NCBI GenBank assembly: GCA_038373885.1
Contig: JAWZYV010011619.1
Coordinates: 1,240,001-1,304,000 of the forward strand
Source of the DNA: Cheiracanthium punctorium
Lineage: Eukaryota > Arthropoda > Arachnida > Araneae > Cheiracanthiidae
Direction of reading: 5' to 3'
DNA: 64,000 nt
Position numbers and translations under genes: made by a program. Of this stretch, positions 37,622 to 48,825 are shown one piece after another. Within the stretch, counting starts at the first letter, position 1, and every line of letters begins with the position of its first letter. Below the pieces are notes generated by a model. The model searched no databases. It was given only the letters and a program-made list of their open reading frames with translations, and was not told the DNA's origin.

Positions 37622-38918
37622 CTAGATGAAGTACCCGTCGTTAACGGGTTAGTACTGAATTCATATTTCTAAAAAGCAAGAACTTTCGTCAGCATTGTAG
37701 GAGTACACAGAATGGGTGTAATATGTTGCCAAAGTAAAGAAAGCGAAGTTATAATTTTTATGTATTGTTAAAATATTACAGGTTAGAGAGTAACTAAGAA
37801 ATATCATTTCATTCGCTTTAGTCGTAATTATGTGATGCGCGAACGAATATTTACGCATATTGAAATAATTTTCGCAAAATCTCAAAATCTAATCATAGTT
37901 TTGAAAAATTGGAAGCCTGTAATTTCAGTTGAATGACAACCGATCACGTCACCAACTTTCGTTTCATTCCCTGCTGTCTTTATTTCGTGATGCTGGAACA
38001 AAAATTTCAGCATTTTAAAACGATTTTCACAAAATCTCAAAATGTAATCAAAATATTTAAAAAATTCAACACCTATAAATTAAGATTAGCAACTACCTAT
38101 CCTATCACCAAATTTCGTATTAGTCATTATTACGCGATGCTTGAAGAAAGGTAACCGCATTTTGGGAAAATTTTCACAAAATCTCAAAATCTAATAAAAA
38201 TGTTTAAAAAATTGGACACCTATACTTTATGTTGAGAAACAATCTATCATGTGACCAAATTTCATATTATTCGCTTTAGTCGTTATTACATGATGCGTAA
38301 ACAAAAATTCACTCAGTTTGAAAAGATTTTCACAAAATCCCCAAATCTGATCAATTTTTTTTTTAGATGTTTATAGCTTAAGGTGACCACCTATCATTTC
38401 ACCAAATACCATTTTTTAACATTTGCAGTTATTATGTGATGTGCGAACACAAATTTACGCAGTTTGAAACAATTTTCGCAAAATCTCAAAATCTAATCAA
38501 AATTTTTTTAAAATTCGACGAACAATGTTTTAAGTTGAGTGACCACCTATCATAATACCAAATTTCATATCATTCGCTTCAGTAGTTTTTACGTGATGCT
38601 TGAACACAAATTTATGCAGTTTGAAAAGATTTTCGCAAACTCTCAAAATCCGATCAAGATTTTTAAAAAATTCGACAAACAATGCTTTAAGTTGAGTGAC
38701 CACCAATCATGACACCCAATTTAACATCATTCGCTTCAGTCGTTTTTACGTGATGCTTGAACAAAAAAAGCGTGACGGACAGAATGACAGAACGACAGAC
38801 AGACAAACATTTTTTTGAGGGTCAAACCGAATTCCCAGGTGCTTGAAACGGATAGAAATCGCAAAATTTTTGAATTCCAAGAAATGTACAGACAAAAGTC
38901 TAATTTTATTTATATAGA
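37622..38918 (-). mobile_element. Non-autonomous Helitron B (1297 bp) with internal satellite
   Basis: On the minus strand it starts TCTATATAAATAAAATTAG after an A, and ends with the hairpin CCCGTTAACGACGGG, then TACTTCAT, then CTAG followed by T. All canonical Helitron marks are present: TC start, CTRR end, a hairpin 8 nt before the end, and A/T insertion flanks. The middle is filled by a tandem repeat of about 150 bp. A CTGTCTGTCGTTCTGTC tract follows the 5' end. No Rep/helicase coding sequence is present. Confidence 0.88.
37740..38775 (-). repeat. Six-unit tandem repeat inside Helitron B, about 150 bp per unit
   Basis: The anchor word CTCAAAATC (or a one-base variant) recurs at 37881, 38036, 38183, 38339, 38485 and 38642, each followed by TAATCAAAATTTT-like text. 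It is preceded by a CATTCGCTTCAGTCGTTTTTACG segment in variant forms. Spacings alternate 155, 147, 156, 146, 157, so the true unit may be a dimer of about 303 bp. Confidence 0.85.
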
Positions 38919-38920
38919 TA

Positions 38921-39918
38921 CCAGTCTCAAATAAAATCCAGTTTCAAATCTAAGCCTCGCTAAAGTGCCAACATACGCCCTTTTGGAAGAGTTTTTTCAG
39001 GGAATCATTCGAAGCATTGACTTAGCAGCAATCAAAATGGGAAATGGTCCAACCGCCAAAAAGTAAAGCACGCATTAATTTGAAAAGTGGAATCCATTAA
39101 TACAGCCGCATTTTTTAAATTATCAACTATAACGTGTTTTATTCATCGTTACACCGATGTACTAAATGCGAAGATTTCAATTTTCTGAAATTTGGCGGAA
39201 TTCCCCCAACTTAAATCAATGTACTCAATTGGCGAAAATTCTGAAGTTAGATCGCTTGGAATCCCTTAATAACTGCATTATTTCTTCACGGATCATTAAA
39301 ATTTAACGCTGTATTCTAATAAAATCTATGCACTTGTTTTCAAAAATCTATTTCCTTAAGCTCTTATTAAATTGCGCCAAGCCGAAAACTGTGCAAACCG
39401 CTAGAACTCACTTTCACAAAATGGGCATTTCAGCCATTTTATTTTTCGCCAAACTAAAAAATTTTACATATTAGCCTCGGAAATCTTCAATTCTTATTGT
39501 TTTGCGTATAAAACATTTCATTCCTGCTCTGATTCCCCATGCACACGATATTATAATTAAAATAATATAACCTTACAAATATAAACTAACAAAAAAAATC
39601 ATTATTATACTTTTATTTTTACTTTAAGAATTTAAAACATTTTATTCGTCAAAATCACCACACATGGCAACCACGATGCTTATTTCACACTTTTTTCCCT
39701 ACAGGGGTTACAATTACGGAAAGCTTTTTGCGTGGAGAACATAAAAAATCTCTTACATTCTGGGAACGGGTGGACTTTCAAAGTTTTATAGTGGACTATC
39801 ATTTATTCTATATTATTTTACATATCTGTGCAAAATTTCAGGCTGATAGGTCCATTTTTATGGATTTGTATACTAATCAAATCCACAAACAAACAGAATT
39901 TCATTTTTATTTATAAGA
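38921..39918 (-). mobile_element. Helitron A, 5' half, abutting Helitron B
   Basis: The minus strand starts TCTTATAAATAAAAATGAAA, identical to the Helitrons at 58980 and 61139, and follows them through the GTGGACTTTCAAAG, CACATATTAGCCTCGG and TTGGCGAAAA parts. At 38921 the match stops, within the part equivalent to about 59970, two bases from the 5' end of Helitron B. The 3' half with the CCACTAGATGG array and terminal hairpin is missing, and I do not find it beyond 37622. Confidence 0.82.
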
Positions 39919-39919
39919 T

Positions 39920-42545
39920 AAAAACTAGATAATAGCTACAGTACAAACTCAAACCCACTGAATTCTTACTGAACACAGGACAAAAATACTCTCCACGTAA
40001 TTCAAGATAATAAAATAAAATATAAAAACCTTTAGCCTTCTCCAATATGTTTACCTTTTTTTTTCCAGACGTCATTTAATTCTTACATTAAATGTGAAAT
40101 ATTTTTTCCTCCGAAAATGGTATCCAGGGATATTAAACAATTCCCTTGAAATGAATAATAAAAATAAGTTTTGATTTACATTTGATAATAATATATTGCG
40201 GAGAAAGAGCGCTACCTCCAGAAGACGTTAAACGAAAGAAAAATGTAATAAAATATGGGTTTGATGACTATAGGGATTAAGCCCTGGTATCGATTCCACA
40301 AGCGAATCATAACTCAGTATACTATTTTTGTACTGTTTGCTAAAGGAGCTCAGATTACTAAAAGCTGTTTCATGTTTCCTCATAAATTTAGGGTTTTCTT
40401 TCAAATATGCAGAGAGAGAAAGAAAAAGAAATATTTTACAATCCATTTTATGAGCCGGGTTGCTGACACAACAGAATGTTCTTCGTTTCGGATGAAAATA
40501 AGGAAACAAAAAAATGAAAATCTTCCTCATGACCTAAAAGAAATGATATTTATTATGCTTATTATTTAAATATTTAATAAAGGAAAGAATGTTTTCCTTC
40601 CTTAAGATCAGAGACCCGAATATTTTGTTGGTTACTATTGTCGCTGATTTTCTTGCTGGAAAGCGTCCAAAATTTGCTAGAATTGTCACAAAAAGATTGA
40701 CTCAGTGACCTCCATACACATTTATTTATTATGTTTCTTTTAAACATTAATGCAGTAAGATTAACATTTTTTTTGAAAATAAAATTGTCCCTTTTTTAAT
40801 TTGATGCCACCCAGTTCAAAACTTTTGATAGAGTTATTTTTTGAGGATGTGTGCATGTAAATTAATTTGACTTATTATATTTATCTGAAGATTATTCTTC
40901 TTCACCAATTATGCAAATAAAATTTTTAACTACGTATTAATAATTCTTTTCTAACAAATCAAATTGAATGAACTTTTAAGGTCGTGGTCTTTCTGCCTTT
41001 AAATGTCGAAAAACAGTAACTTTTCTATTATGTACGTCATATACAACAATAATAAAAGATATTTAAATTTTAAACACTAAAACCCTGTACTGCATTTTCT
41101 GAAATGGTTTTTATTATATTTCAACATTTCAACATTTTAACATTAATGTATTATTAAGAAAATTTTCATAAGTCAAATCCATTTTCGAAAAACAAAAATC
41201 ACAAAATATTTGCTTAAAATAGCTATTTTTTAAATTAAAATTATAATTGTGTTCCAGAACTCAATCACATCAAAAATAACAAAAAAATGATTGATATTTT
41301 ATTTATAACTATGTATTATATCACGTAATAAGTTTTCATATTTAAGTCTTATTTCGTACTTACCTCTACAAATATGAAGAAACAATCTGAAATAATAGAA
41401 ATTTATGCTAAGTTGTAAACAACATAACATGAGAATTTTTATTATCTTATAGTGCCCTGCATCTACATAACATTTTAATATTTGTGCTGATGTTTGAAGT
41501 AAAAAATAAAGATCAGACAATATTGGTTTAAAGTACTGGTATATATTGCTTTAAAAATATAAAAAAAAAATAAGGAAAAGATTTTCTTATGTGACTTTGC
41601 TCCTCTGCCTATCCCCAGAAGCAATTTGGGAAAATCAGTTTTTTTATTCCCGATAAAGATAAAAATAGAATAACGCTTACAATGTTTTGCAACTTTCAGT
41701 AAAAATATTTAAATTCGATCGCCAAATGAAAGGCACGTGGAATTAATGGATATAAGTTTGCTGTTACAATTCTAGCGGTTCTAAAATTTCATATTTTTGG
41801 AAATTCACTGATTTTCCTCCAAAACGAACTGGAATTTTTTATTTTGGAAAAAAGAGGTTTGATAAATCGATTAAGAATGTTAAAATTAACTTTCCAAATC
41901 AGAAATTTCTTTTTAAGTAACAAGTAACTACACCGGGGGTTACAAAATAACTTGAGGTCTTCAGAATCTTGTAGCGAATTAAGAATTCACTGTCATAAAT
42001 ATAAGTTCAACGTTTCACCAAATAACCGGTGAAATCAGAGAGTTACAAGCAATGTCATATGCGTTGAACCGTATTAATGGTTTACCCGGAAATGCGTTAT
42101 AAAAGCCGAACGCATGCCCATTGTATCCAGATTTCGGTTCAACTGCGAAAAACAGAGTTTTCGGGTGAACTAACATGTCCGCCGTTAGCTCGCGTTAGGA
42201 GGTTATCGGCGATTACAAAAAATAAGAAAAAAAATGCTTCATGAATTCTTCGAAAAGAAAAATCTTTCGAAAATGGAAGAAAGAACCTTTGTTAAAAAAT
42301 GTAGGCTGTGTAAAGGAGTACCGATTTGACATCGAATAAACATGCTTGACAGCAATGGCTATCTATATTCATTTAAAAGAGAATAGAAACTGATTATAGC
42401 TCATAACTCACACATATTTTTGAGTTACTATTACTTTTCTAAAATCACGTGTAAAATACAAGAGCACAAAATTCTTTTTTTACAAGAATTTTTTGATTGG
42501 AAATTAAATAAAACAATGTTTTATATAATTTGTTTTTGCAAAAAA
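39920..42545. other. No gene recognised
   Basis: AT-rich DNA. Overlapping frames of 100 and 104 codons on opposite strands at 40228-40569 reflect a locally stop-poor stretch. Neither has a recognisable domain, and two good genes would not overlap completely. Confidence 0.45.
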
Positions 42546-42550
42546 AATTT

Positions 42551-42623
42551 GTCTGTCGTGGGCTTAGTTGCCAACGCGCGATCGTTTGATCCAGTTATTG
42601 TGGGTTCGAGTCCCGAGAAGGAC
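42551..42623 (+). pseudogene. tRNA-like sequence (73 nt), probably a tRNA pseudogene or SINE head
   Basis: GTCTGTC and GAAGGAC can form most of an acceptor stem (one mismatch, one wobble), and GGGC/GCGC a three-of-four D stem. GGTTCGAGTCC is a perfect pol III B box. The length is right for a tRNA, CCA follows the acceptor by coincidence or design, and a T-run terminator begins 4 bases later. The anticodon stem does not pair and the T stem has only three pairs, so I do not call a functional tRNA. Confidence 0.45.
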
Positions 42624-42679
42624 CATTTTTTCCCTTTTCTTTTAGTAGTATGTATTAATTTTGCTATATAATGGTGTTT

Positions 42680-44400
42680 GAGGAAATACGCTAAAAATGG
42701 TGAATCTTAGCACCACATTTTTCAAAATACCGGTTGCAGATAAACTGGCACAGGAATTTCAGTGAAACGTTGAACTATATAGTTAAGAATGTTAGGATTA
42801 CAAAATGGATCATGGAAGTTTTAATTTTTAAGAGAAAATAAATTAGTTCATTTATTGTCACTAATAGGAGAAATGTTGCCACAGTTTATCGAATAAAATG
42901 CATTACTCTGCATAATCACGTTCTTAATATCAATTATGAGTATAGACGAAAAAGGCTGGGAGAATTCTCATCATTTTGAGAACAACTGGCTTGAAGCAAT
43001 TGAATACTTTCAATTTTTTGCAGACAAACCGCATCGCTTCTTCGGACTAGTGTCTGTGTTGGAGTTCCAGTATTAATCCAATCGTTGTATCATGTTTCAT
43101 AAGCTTGTTATGCTCATTGTTACTTTTCGGAACTTCTTTAACAGCCAAAAAGTACAAAAATTAGCAAAGGCATTCTTGTTCTGCAGGTAATAAAGATTGA
43201 CATACGCAGCACTTTTCTGTAAAATATGAGCCATTGAAAGATGGCCTTAATGGTGAGAATTATCCCAGACTTTCTTTTCATACCCATATTCGCGAAAAAG
43301 AAAGCGATTTTGCAAATTAATGCACGTTAACTGGTGGTGCACTGGTGGTGAATTTTGGTACTAATTTTCTTCTTTAAAACTCGAAAAACCATTGCACCTT
43401 GTGCATTGCATATTCATCAAATTTGGTTATGTTTCGTCGAAAACTTCACTCTCTAGAGAACTCTAAACACCTCTTGCTATTTTATAATCGTACTGTAAAT
43501 GAAAAGATTTTTCCTGAAAAAAAAAACACAATTTACATAGAAAGGTGTGAATTTTTTTGCACTGTTCAAATGCAATTATAAAAACTGTTTTAGCCAAACT
43601 TATGTAAATCAAAATTCATTTTAAAGTTTTTTTTCTGTAAATCGCACAAAAGTAATCTATATAAATATCTTTAATCCCCAATAAAATGGACATAAGGAAA
43701 TCCATTGTTCAGAAACACAAAAAGTGCGTTTAAAAAAAAATTACAAATAAAAACATATAAATTTCATCGATATATACTCAGAAAACATGAAAAAATATTT
43801 CATTTGCGACTAAAATGAAAAATGAAAATATTTTTGAATTCTTATGCTTTGCATTTATGACGATAATCATAAAGTAATTATCTTTTTCAATTTTTTAAAA
43901 TAAATAATAGAAGAATTAGATATTTTTACTGTTTAACCAGTTAATTAAAAATGGTGTTTGCAGCAGTGTTTGTCTAGCATCTTGATTAATTAACTTTAAG
44001 AATTTAACGTGCTCCTGTACATTATTGGAGAAACTTTTATTAAAATACTAATTTTTAAAAAGTTAACATTGTTTAACTTGAGCCAATGTTCATTTAATTA
44101 ACCCACCTTACTAGAAGATATTTCACTTAATTTATCGTGTAATCTCTATCAAATTATGCATGCATTTTGTTAGAAGTCTTCAGTTTATTAAAAGATACAT
44201 TTTGACAGTTCAATTTTTATCCACATTGCGTAGGTTTGTAAAGTAAATTTAAAACATCATCCGATTATGCAAAATTATTTAAAAGAGTTATAAATATTAT
44301 ATTTGACAGAGTGAATGTGTATTACATAATTTGATATTTAACTGACAATTTGAAAAACTGTTTTAATTTTCTTAATTTACTGTTGAGCTAAAAATATCAA
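42680..44400. other. No gene recognised
   Basis: AT-rich DNA without recognisable repeats. The 60-codon frame at 43399-43581 has no domain. Confidence 0.45.
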
Positions 44401-44568
44401 AGAAAAAAAATGTTCCACTTTCAGTGTAAAGTTAATTTTGATAGATAATAAAACTTTTATTGATTTTATAGAAAAATGTTTCTAAAATTCTTGTTTTTTG
44501 TTAATGGTTTGCTTTTTTTTCCGTATTTTAGATAACATTTTGAAGAACTAGATTCTCAAAATAGTAAA

Positions 44569-44901
44569 ATGGCTGCATCTCAAGAAAACGCGTTCAATGT
44601 GTTTCTTGATGTATACAAACAAAATCAGATATTCAGATTACTCAAGCAGGTAATTAATTTCTTTGGTGAAACATTTTCAAGTCCATTAATTGGACCATTT
44701 CCTTGGGTGCTTCGTTCACCTGATTTCATGGCCTTGGATTTCATTTTGTGGGGTATCTTAAAGATTGTTTACATTGAAAAGAGGTGTGAGATGTCACTGA
44801 CCTGGAGCAAAAGGTCGTGTGTGCTCTGCACCATCGATCACATTTTTCTGCAAAGGACAATTGGCTGGAAATCGAGTTACGCCTTGATGTGCTTCGCGTA
44901 A
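44569..44901 (+). pseudogene. Internally deleted mariner transposase, N-terminus fused to C-terminus
   Basis: The 110-residue frame opens MAASQENAFNVFLDVYKQNQ, close to the start of the arthropod mariner transposases that begin MATSQEKAFCVL-like. Around residue 40 it passes directly into GPFPWVLRSPDFMALDFILWG, the degraded G-P-x-x-W-P-P-R-S-P-D-L-x-x-L-D-F-F-L-W-G motif with the last catalytic Asp. The tail continues CTIDHIFLQRTIGW, then further frames to about 44960. Roughly 250 residues, including the QDGAP motif, are missing, yet the reading frame was kept. The AGACTTTGTGGACACTC word at 44958-44975, just downstream, resembles the end of a mariner TIR; the left TIR is unclear (candidate near 44408). 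The protein cannot be catalytic. Confidence 0.72.
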
Positions 44902-45209
44902 GCAACGGTGCCTTGAGGTTCTTAAATTGCTGTAAAAAGGCTTTAATAATAAGACTTTGTGGACACTCTGTACTTCAATATTAAGGTTTAATGATTTTTA
45001 CTAAAATATAAAAGATACGCTGCTCGGATCCAGTTCAAAAACTTACGCACACACAAATTTGGTAATATGCTGCCAAAACTCAACAACCTTGGCAATAGTT
45101 TACGAGATTTTGGGTATTCCTCATATAATGTCTACAGATTCCTCAGGCAATGAAAATGTCTATAGATCTGAATGTTCTGAAATTCTTTTTGCTGCCCTTG
45201 TATATATAC

Positions 45210-45967
45210 TAGAGATGAGACGGGCTCAGCCCGACCCCGAAAGCCCGAGCCCGATCCCGAGCCCGAACCGGGCTCGGGCTCTGTAATTCACAATTGCGTT
45301 CGGGCTCGGGCGGGCTCGGGCTCGTGAAAAATTTCTCCTTTATTGAACATACTCCTTGAAACATATTTTAAAAAGTGATTCACGAGGAAAATAAAAGTAC
45401 AGTCAACTCCGGTTATAGTGAACCTCTAGGGACCATCCAATTTCGTCCACTGTATCCGAAGTTCACTAAAACCCAAGTGTCTTCATGATGGATAGCGATA
45501 CTGTATGTGAATTGGAACTAATGGTTTGTGTTCACTGTAGCCTTTGGTTCACTATATCCGGGTTCACTATAACCGGAGTTGACTGTACTAAAAAAAAAAA
45601 AAAAAAAATAGCGGCACTGACGTCTAGAAAGTGCGTTAAGCTCTTTGGATATTTTAGTACGGCGGTTTATATTGATTAGTTATTCATGAGATCCGACATT
45701 ATTTGATATACATGGATATACATAAGAATTAGAAAGTGCATAGAGAGTTTGCAACAATATTTGTCTTTAATTTGCACAAATGACAAAATTCATTGTATTC
45801 TATCAATGAAGTAATTGGATTTTTTTTTATCATAGCTGAAATTTCGGGCTCGGGCGGGCTCGGGCTTCGACTTAAATAATATTGCTCGGGCTCGGGCGGG
45901 CTCGGATTAGAAGTCCTCGGGCTCGGGCGGGCCCGGGCTTCAAAAAATGAGCCCGAACTCATCTCTA
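45210..45967. mobile_element. hAT-like element built from GGGCTC arrays, with a nested MITE
   Basis: The ends TAGAGATGAG and CTCATCTCTA are inverted repeats of 10 bp, continuing into CCGGGCTC-type text on both sides. The octamer ATATATAC flanks the element exactly on both sides (45202-45209 and 45968-45975), a perfect 8-bp target duplication of hAT type, though it lies in a TA tract. Each end has about 120 bp of (GGGCTCGGGC)-like palindromic repeat of very high GC. The 186-bp MITE at 45400 plus its TA duplication interrupt it; without them the element is about 570 bp. There is no transposase. Confidence 0.8.
45400..45585. mobile_element. Pogo/Tigger-like MITE (186 bp) inside the hAT-like element
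   Basis: The terminal inverted repeat CAGTCAACTCCGGTTATAGT is exact at both ends for at least 20 bp and continues GAAC. TA flanks both sides (45398-45399 and 45586-45587). Inner copies of the CACTATATCCG and CACTGTATCCG words make it largely self-complementary. The low divergence of its ends suggests recent activity. It is followed by an A-run. Confidence 0.9.
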
Positions 45968-45979
45968 ATATATACCACT

Positions 45980-47860
45980 CAGTAGAATGCATTCGAAAAG
46001 GAGCTGCTCACCTCAATTAATGTTATAACAGTTTAAAATACAAAATTTCAACATTTTACGTCTAATCGTTTTTGAGTTATGTTAGGGTACGTAAGTTTAT
46101 GCGCACGAAAAATTGGTCAAAATGGATTTTACATTCATATACATAGGTATGTACATTGTACATGCATGCGTAGTTTGAGACTTTATACAGAAACTCATCA
46201 AAGTAAAATTAACCGATGGTCAAAACTGAATTTTCCCTCAAAATCTTGAGAGGAAATTTTTCGAGATTGCTATAAATCTTTTACATCGTATTAGGAAGTA
46301 ATAATATTGCATGCCATCACAAGCTACGGGCGGTTATAAAATAAGTTTTCCGACAAGAGTGACTTCTCTTTGAAAATTTATTCACAAAGTTAATGGCTGG
46401 TAAGTTATCGACAGAACTGCCACATTTTCTTTTCACACAAAGCTTAAACAAACATAGCAAATACTATCAGATTTTACTTTATACATTTTCTCTCGCTGAG
46501 TGTTAAGCACAAAAGTACTTTCTTCCTAAACAAATAAATAAAATAACAAAAACACATTTATTGACAGCAAAATAGAATTAATTCGCTGAAGCGAAATGAC
46601 ATTTGTCTTCTGACCTATAACATCTGATAAAAAAATAATCTGATTAAAGATTTCGCATATCACAAATGTAGCTCCCTACGAAAGCATGCTGGGAAAAGAA
46701 AAAGAGCAACGTGAATAAAGGACAAAAAGAAAATAAATTGCCTGTCTCTTTCTATGTTATCTTGTGTCCGCAGTGAGTTGCTGAACTGTGAAATTGTGAC
46801 TCCGTGCAGGCTGATAACGCGGTCCTGTTATTTACTACCGCGTTAAAATAGACAGAGCGCCTTCAGCTTGGCATTTAGATAAATTCAGTTAAAAATTTTA
46901 TTTTTGCGAAGAATTTTTAATCGAGTGCTCGGCTTATATGTTCGATACTTTCGAAATAATTTTAAATTTTATCAAGCTCTGGGAACGTTCCAAATGGTTA
47001 TAACACAGTAACAGATGTAAATAATTAACATTTTCCAGGTTTGCACAATTCTCTGCTTTTATTCAGAAGATTTGTTTTCTTCAAAAAAATAAACTCTTTG
47101 ATGTGTATATATATGTTAGGTTTAGGGATTAAAGGAACATATTTTAAAGATAACATATACTTTTAAATATCACATATACTTTTAAATATCACATATACTT
47201 TTAAATATCACTAATTACTAGTAATAGACAAACTAATGAAATAATTACAGTCTACGCAGTAAATTCTATATCAGTAATTGTATAGTGAATTTTTCCACAC
47301 ATTTTAAAAATTTTACTGTTCACACAAAATACACTCTGCATGCAAAAAGCATGTACTAAGTAAATGATATTATTCTGCATTTTCTATCTATATTAAAAAC
47401 CAGCTAGTGCTCGACAGAGGAAATTTTGAGAACACAAAAATATTGTTTTCCAACACAACTTAAACTTTTTTTTTTGCTTTTTCAGACTTGTCAAACGAAA
47501 TCAAGAAATGCTATATTCCGAAAACTTAACAACTTTCAGGTCACTGCTCTTAAAAATAATCAAATTAATCAAGTAAATCAAATTTCAGCAACAAAAAGAT
47601 AATTTCATCGCCGCTAACAAAAAATATCGTTTTCAAAAAATCCAGAACATAGCTAATCCGTAACGTTAACGATTGGCAGTCATTGAAATTGACACACGAA
47701 CTTGGTAAGTGAAGACTGCATTGTAATCAAAGCTCCTTTATCCAAATCTTGTGAAAAACACAATGTCTGAGCTTGGAATTAGGAAAAGACAATGAGGGAA
47801 AATTTATAAAAATTATATTATTTAGGTTAAATTTACATATTTTCGGGATTTCTTCAAACT
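45980..47860. other. No gene recognised; GC-rich hairpin and a 19-bp triplication
   Basis: AT-rich DNA. TAACGCGGT (46815-46823) pairs perfectly with 46837-46845 around a 13-nt loop. ACATATACTTTTAAATATC is repeated three times in tandem at 47153-47209. Confidence 0.6.
47153..47209 (+). repeat. Three exact tandem copies of a 19-bp unit
   Basis: ACATATACTTTTAAATATC occurs three times without a mismatch. Confidence 0.95.
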
Positions 47861-48079
47861 CCAAACGTGGCCGAAAACCTTGAAGATAAATTCATGTTGG
47901 AACTGTGGGACAGGTTTGTTTGCAAGGAGAGGATAGCTAACCTCACGGAATGTGTCGTTCGGAGATGCATGCGTTCTTCCCGGATCTCCACCTCTACAAT
48001 TTGGATTTACTTCATCAGAAGAGGGAGACTTATGAATATTGACACCCTCCGAAAACTGCTTGCTGTGATCTAGGGGTTT

Positions 48080-48825
48080 TTTGGAGTCACGGATTCATCA
48101 TGCAGGTTCACCGCGTGTATATGGTGTTCCAAAGAGGTGAATCAATCCCCGCAACTTCCCGGTTAACAGTCCAGCGCCTTAATTGAGCTATCAAAGCACT
48201 GTGGTGCCCGGTTTGTCACTATAAGCTCAATCGCTCATATCATGTTGAAGGAAAACTAACCCTAGTCCATTTCTTAATATTACATTCTGCAAGCAAACTG
48301 CCAAAAACACGTAGTTCATTGGTATATAATATTTGACTTAACTCCTGTTAAAAATGCTTAATTAATTTTTGTAAGTTTATCTGCTATCGTTAAACAACAT
48401 TTACTTTTTCTTACTTATGTAGTTTTACTTTACGGATTTTCAATTTTACGGGTTGGATCATTATTACTTCCAGGATGACACCGCAACTTGTCACAAAGGA
48501 TTAATATAATGGCAATAAGGTGAATCGACTGGACTGGCCTGCCGGAGTCCAGACTTGAATCCTACAGAAAACCTCTTGGACGAGTTAGATCGACAAATTA
48601 AGAGGTGAAGCAATCGTTCAAATTCGGTGAAAGAACTTACATGTCTTCTCTAAGCAGAGCGGAAGGAAGTGCCACTATTCATCATCCAAACACTTGTGGA
48701 AAGCATGTCCCGGCATGTTAAAGCTGTAATTGCCTTAGGTGGAGGCTCTTTAAACTATTTAATAGGAATAAATTGCGTTTATTTCTTTTATCAGAGATGT
48801 CCAATTATTTCTAGATAGTGTATTG
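48080..48825 (+). pseudogene. Tc1-type transposase remnant
   Basis: The C-terminal part is clear: near 48475 QDDTATCHKGLI (the Q-D-N-A-x-C-H motif with a catalytic Asp), then from 48541 RSPDLNPTENLLDELDRQI with the final Glu of a DDE triad. After a stop and frame changes come SNSVKELTCLL and LVESMSRHVKAVIALGGGSL, the normal Tc1 ending. Further upstream, ESR near 48089 followed by RVYMVFQRGES matches the S-D-E-S-R-F...R-V-W-R-x-x-G-E segment with the first Asp lost. The text between 48150 and 48450 is not alignable. ATACACTATCTAGAAATAAT, read on the minus strand at about 48825, may be the right TIR tip. The N-terminal DNA-binding part is not recognised; the 68-codon frame at 47867-48073 sits where it would be but does not match convincingly. 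Confidence 0.8.

Noticed and set aside
40228..40569. Two fully overlapping frames of 100 and 104 codons
   Set aside because: Opposite-strand overlap, random composition and no motif.
47867..48073. 68-codon frame upstream of the Tc1 remnant, considered as its N-terminal domain
   Set aside because: No helix-turn-helix pattern I could align, and no clear continuity with the catalytic part.
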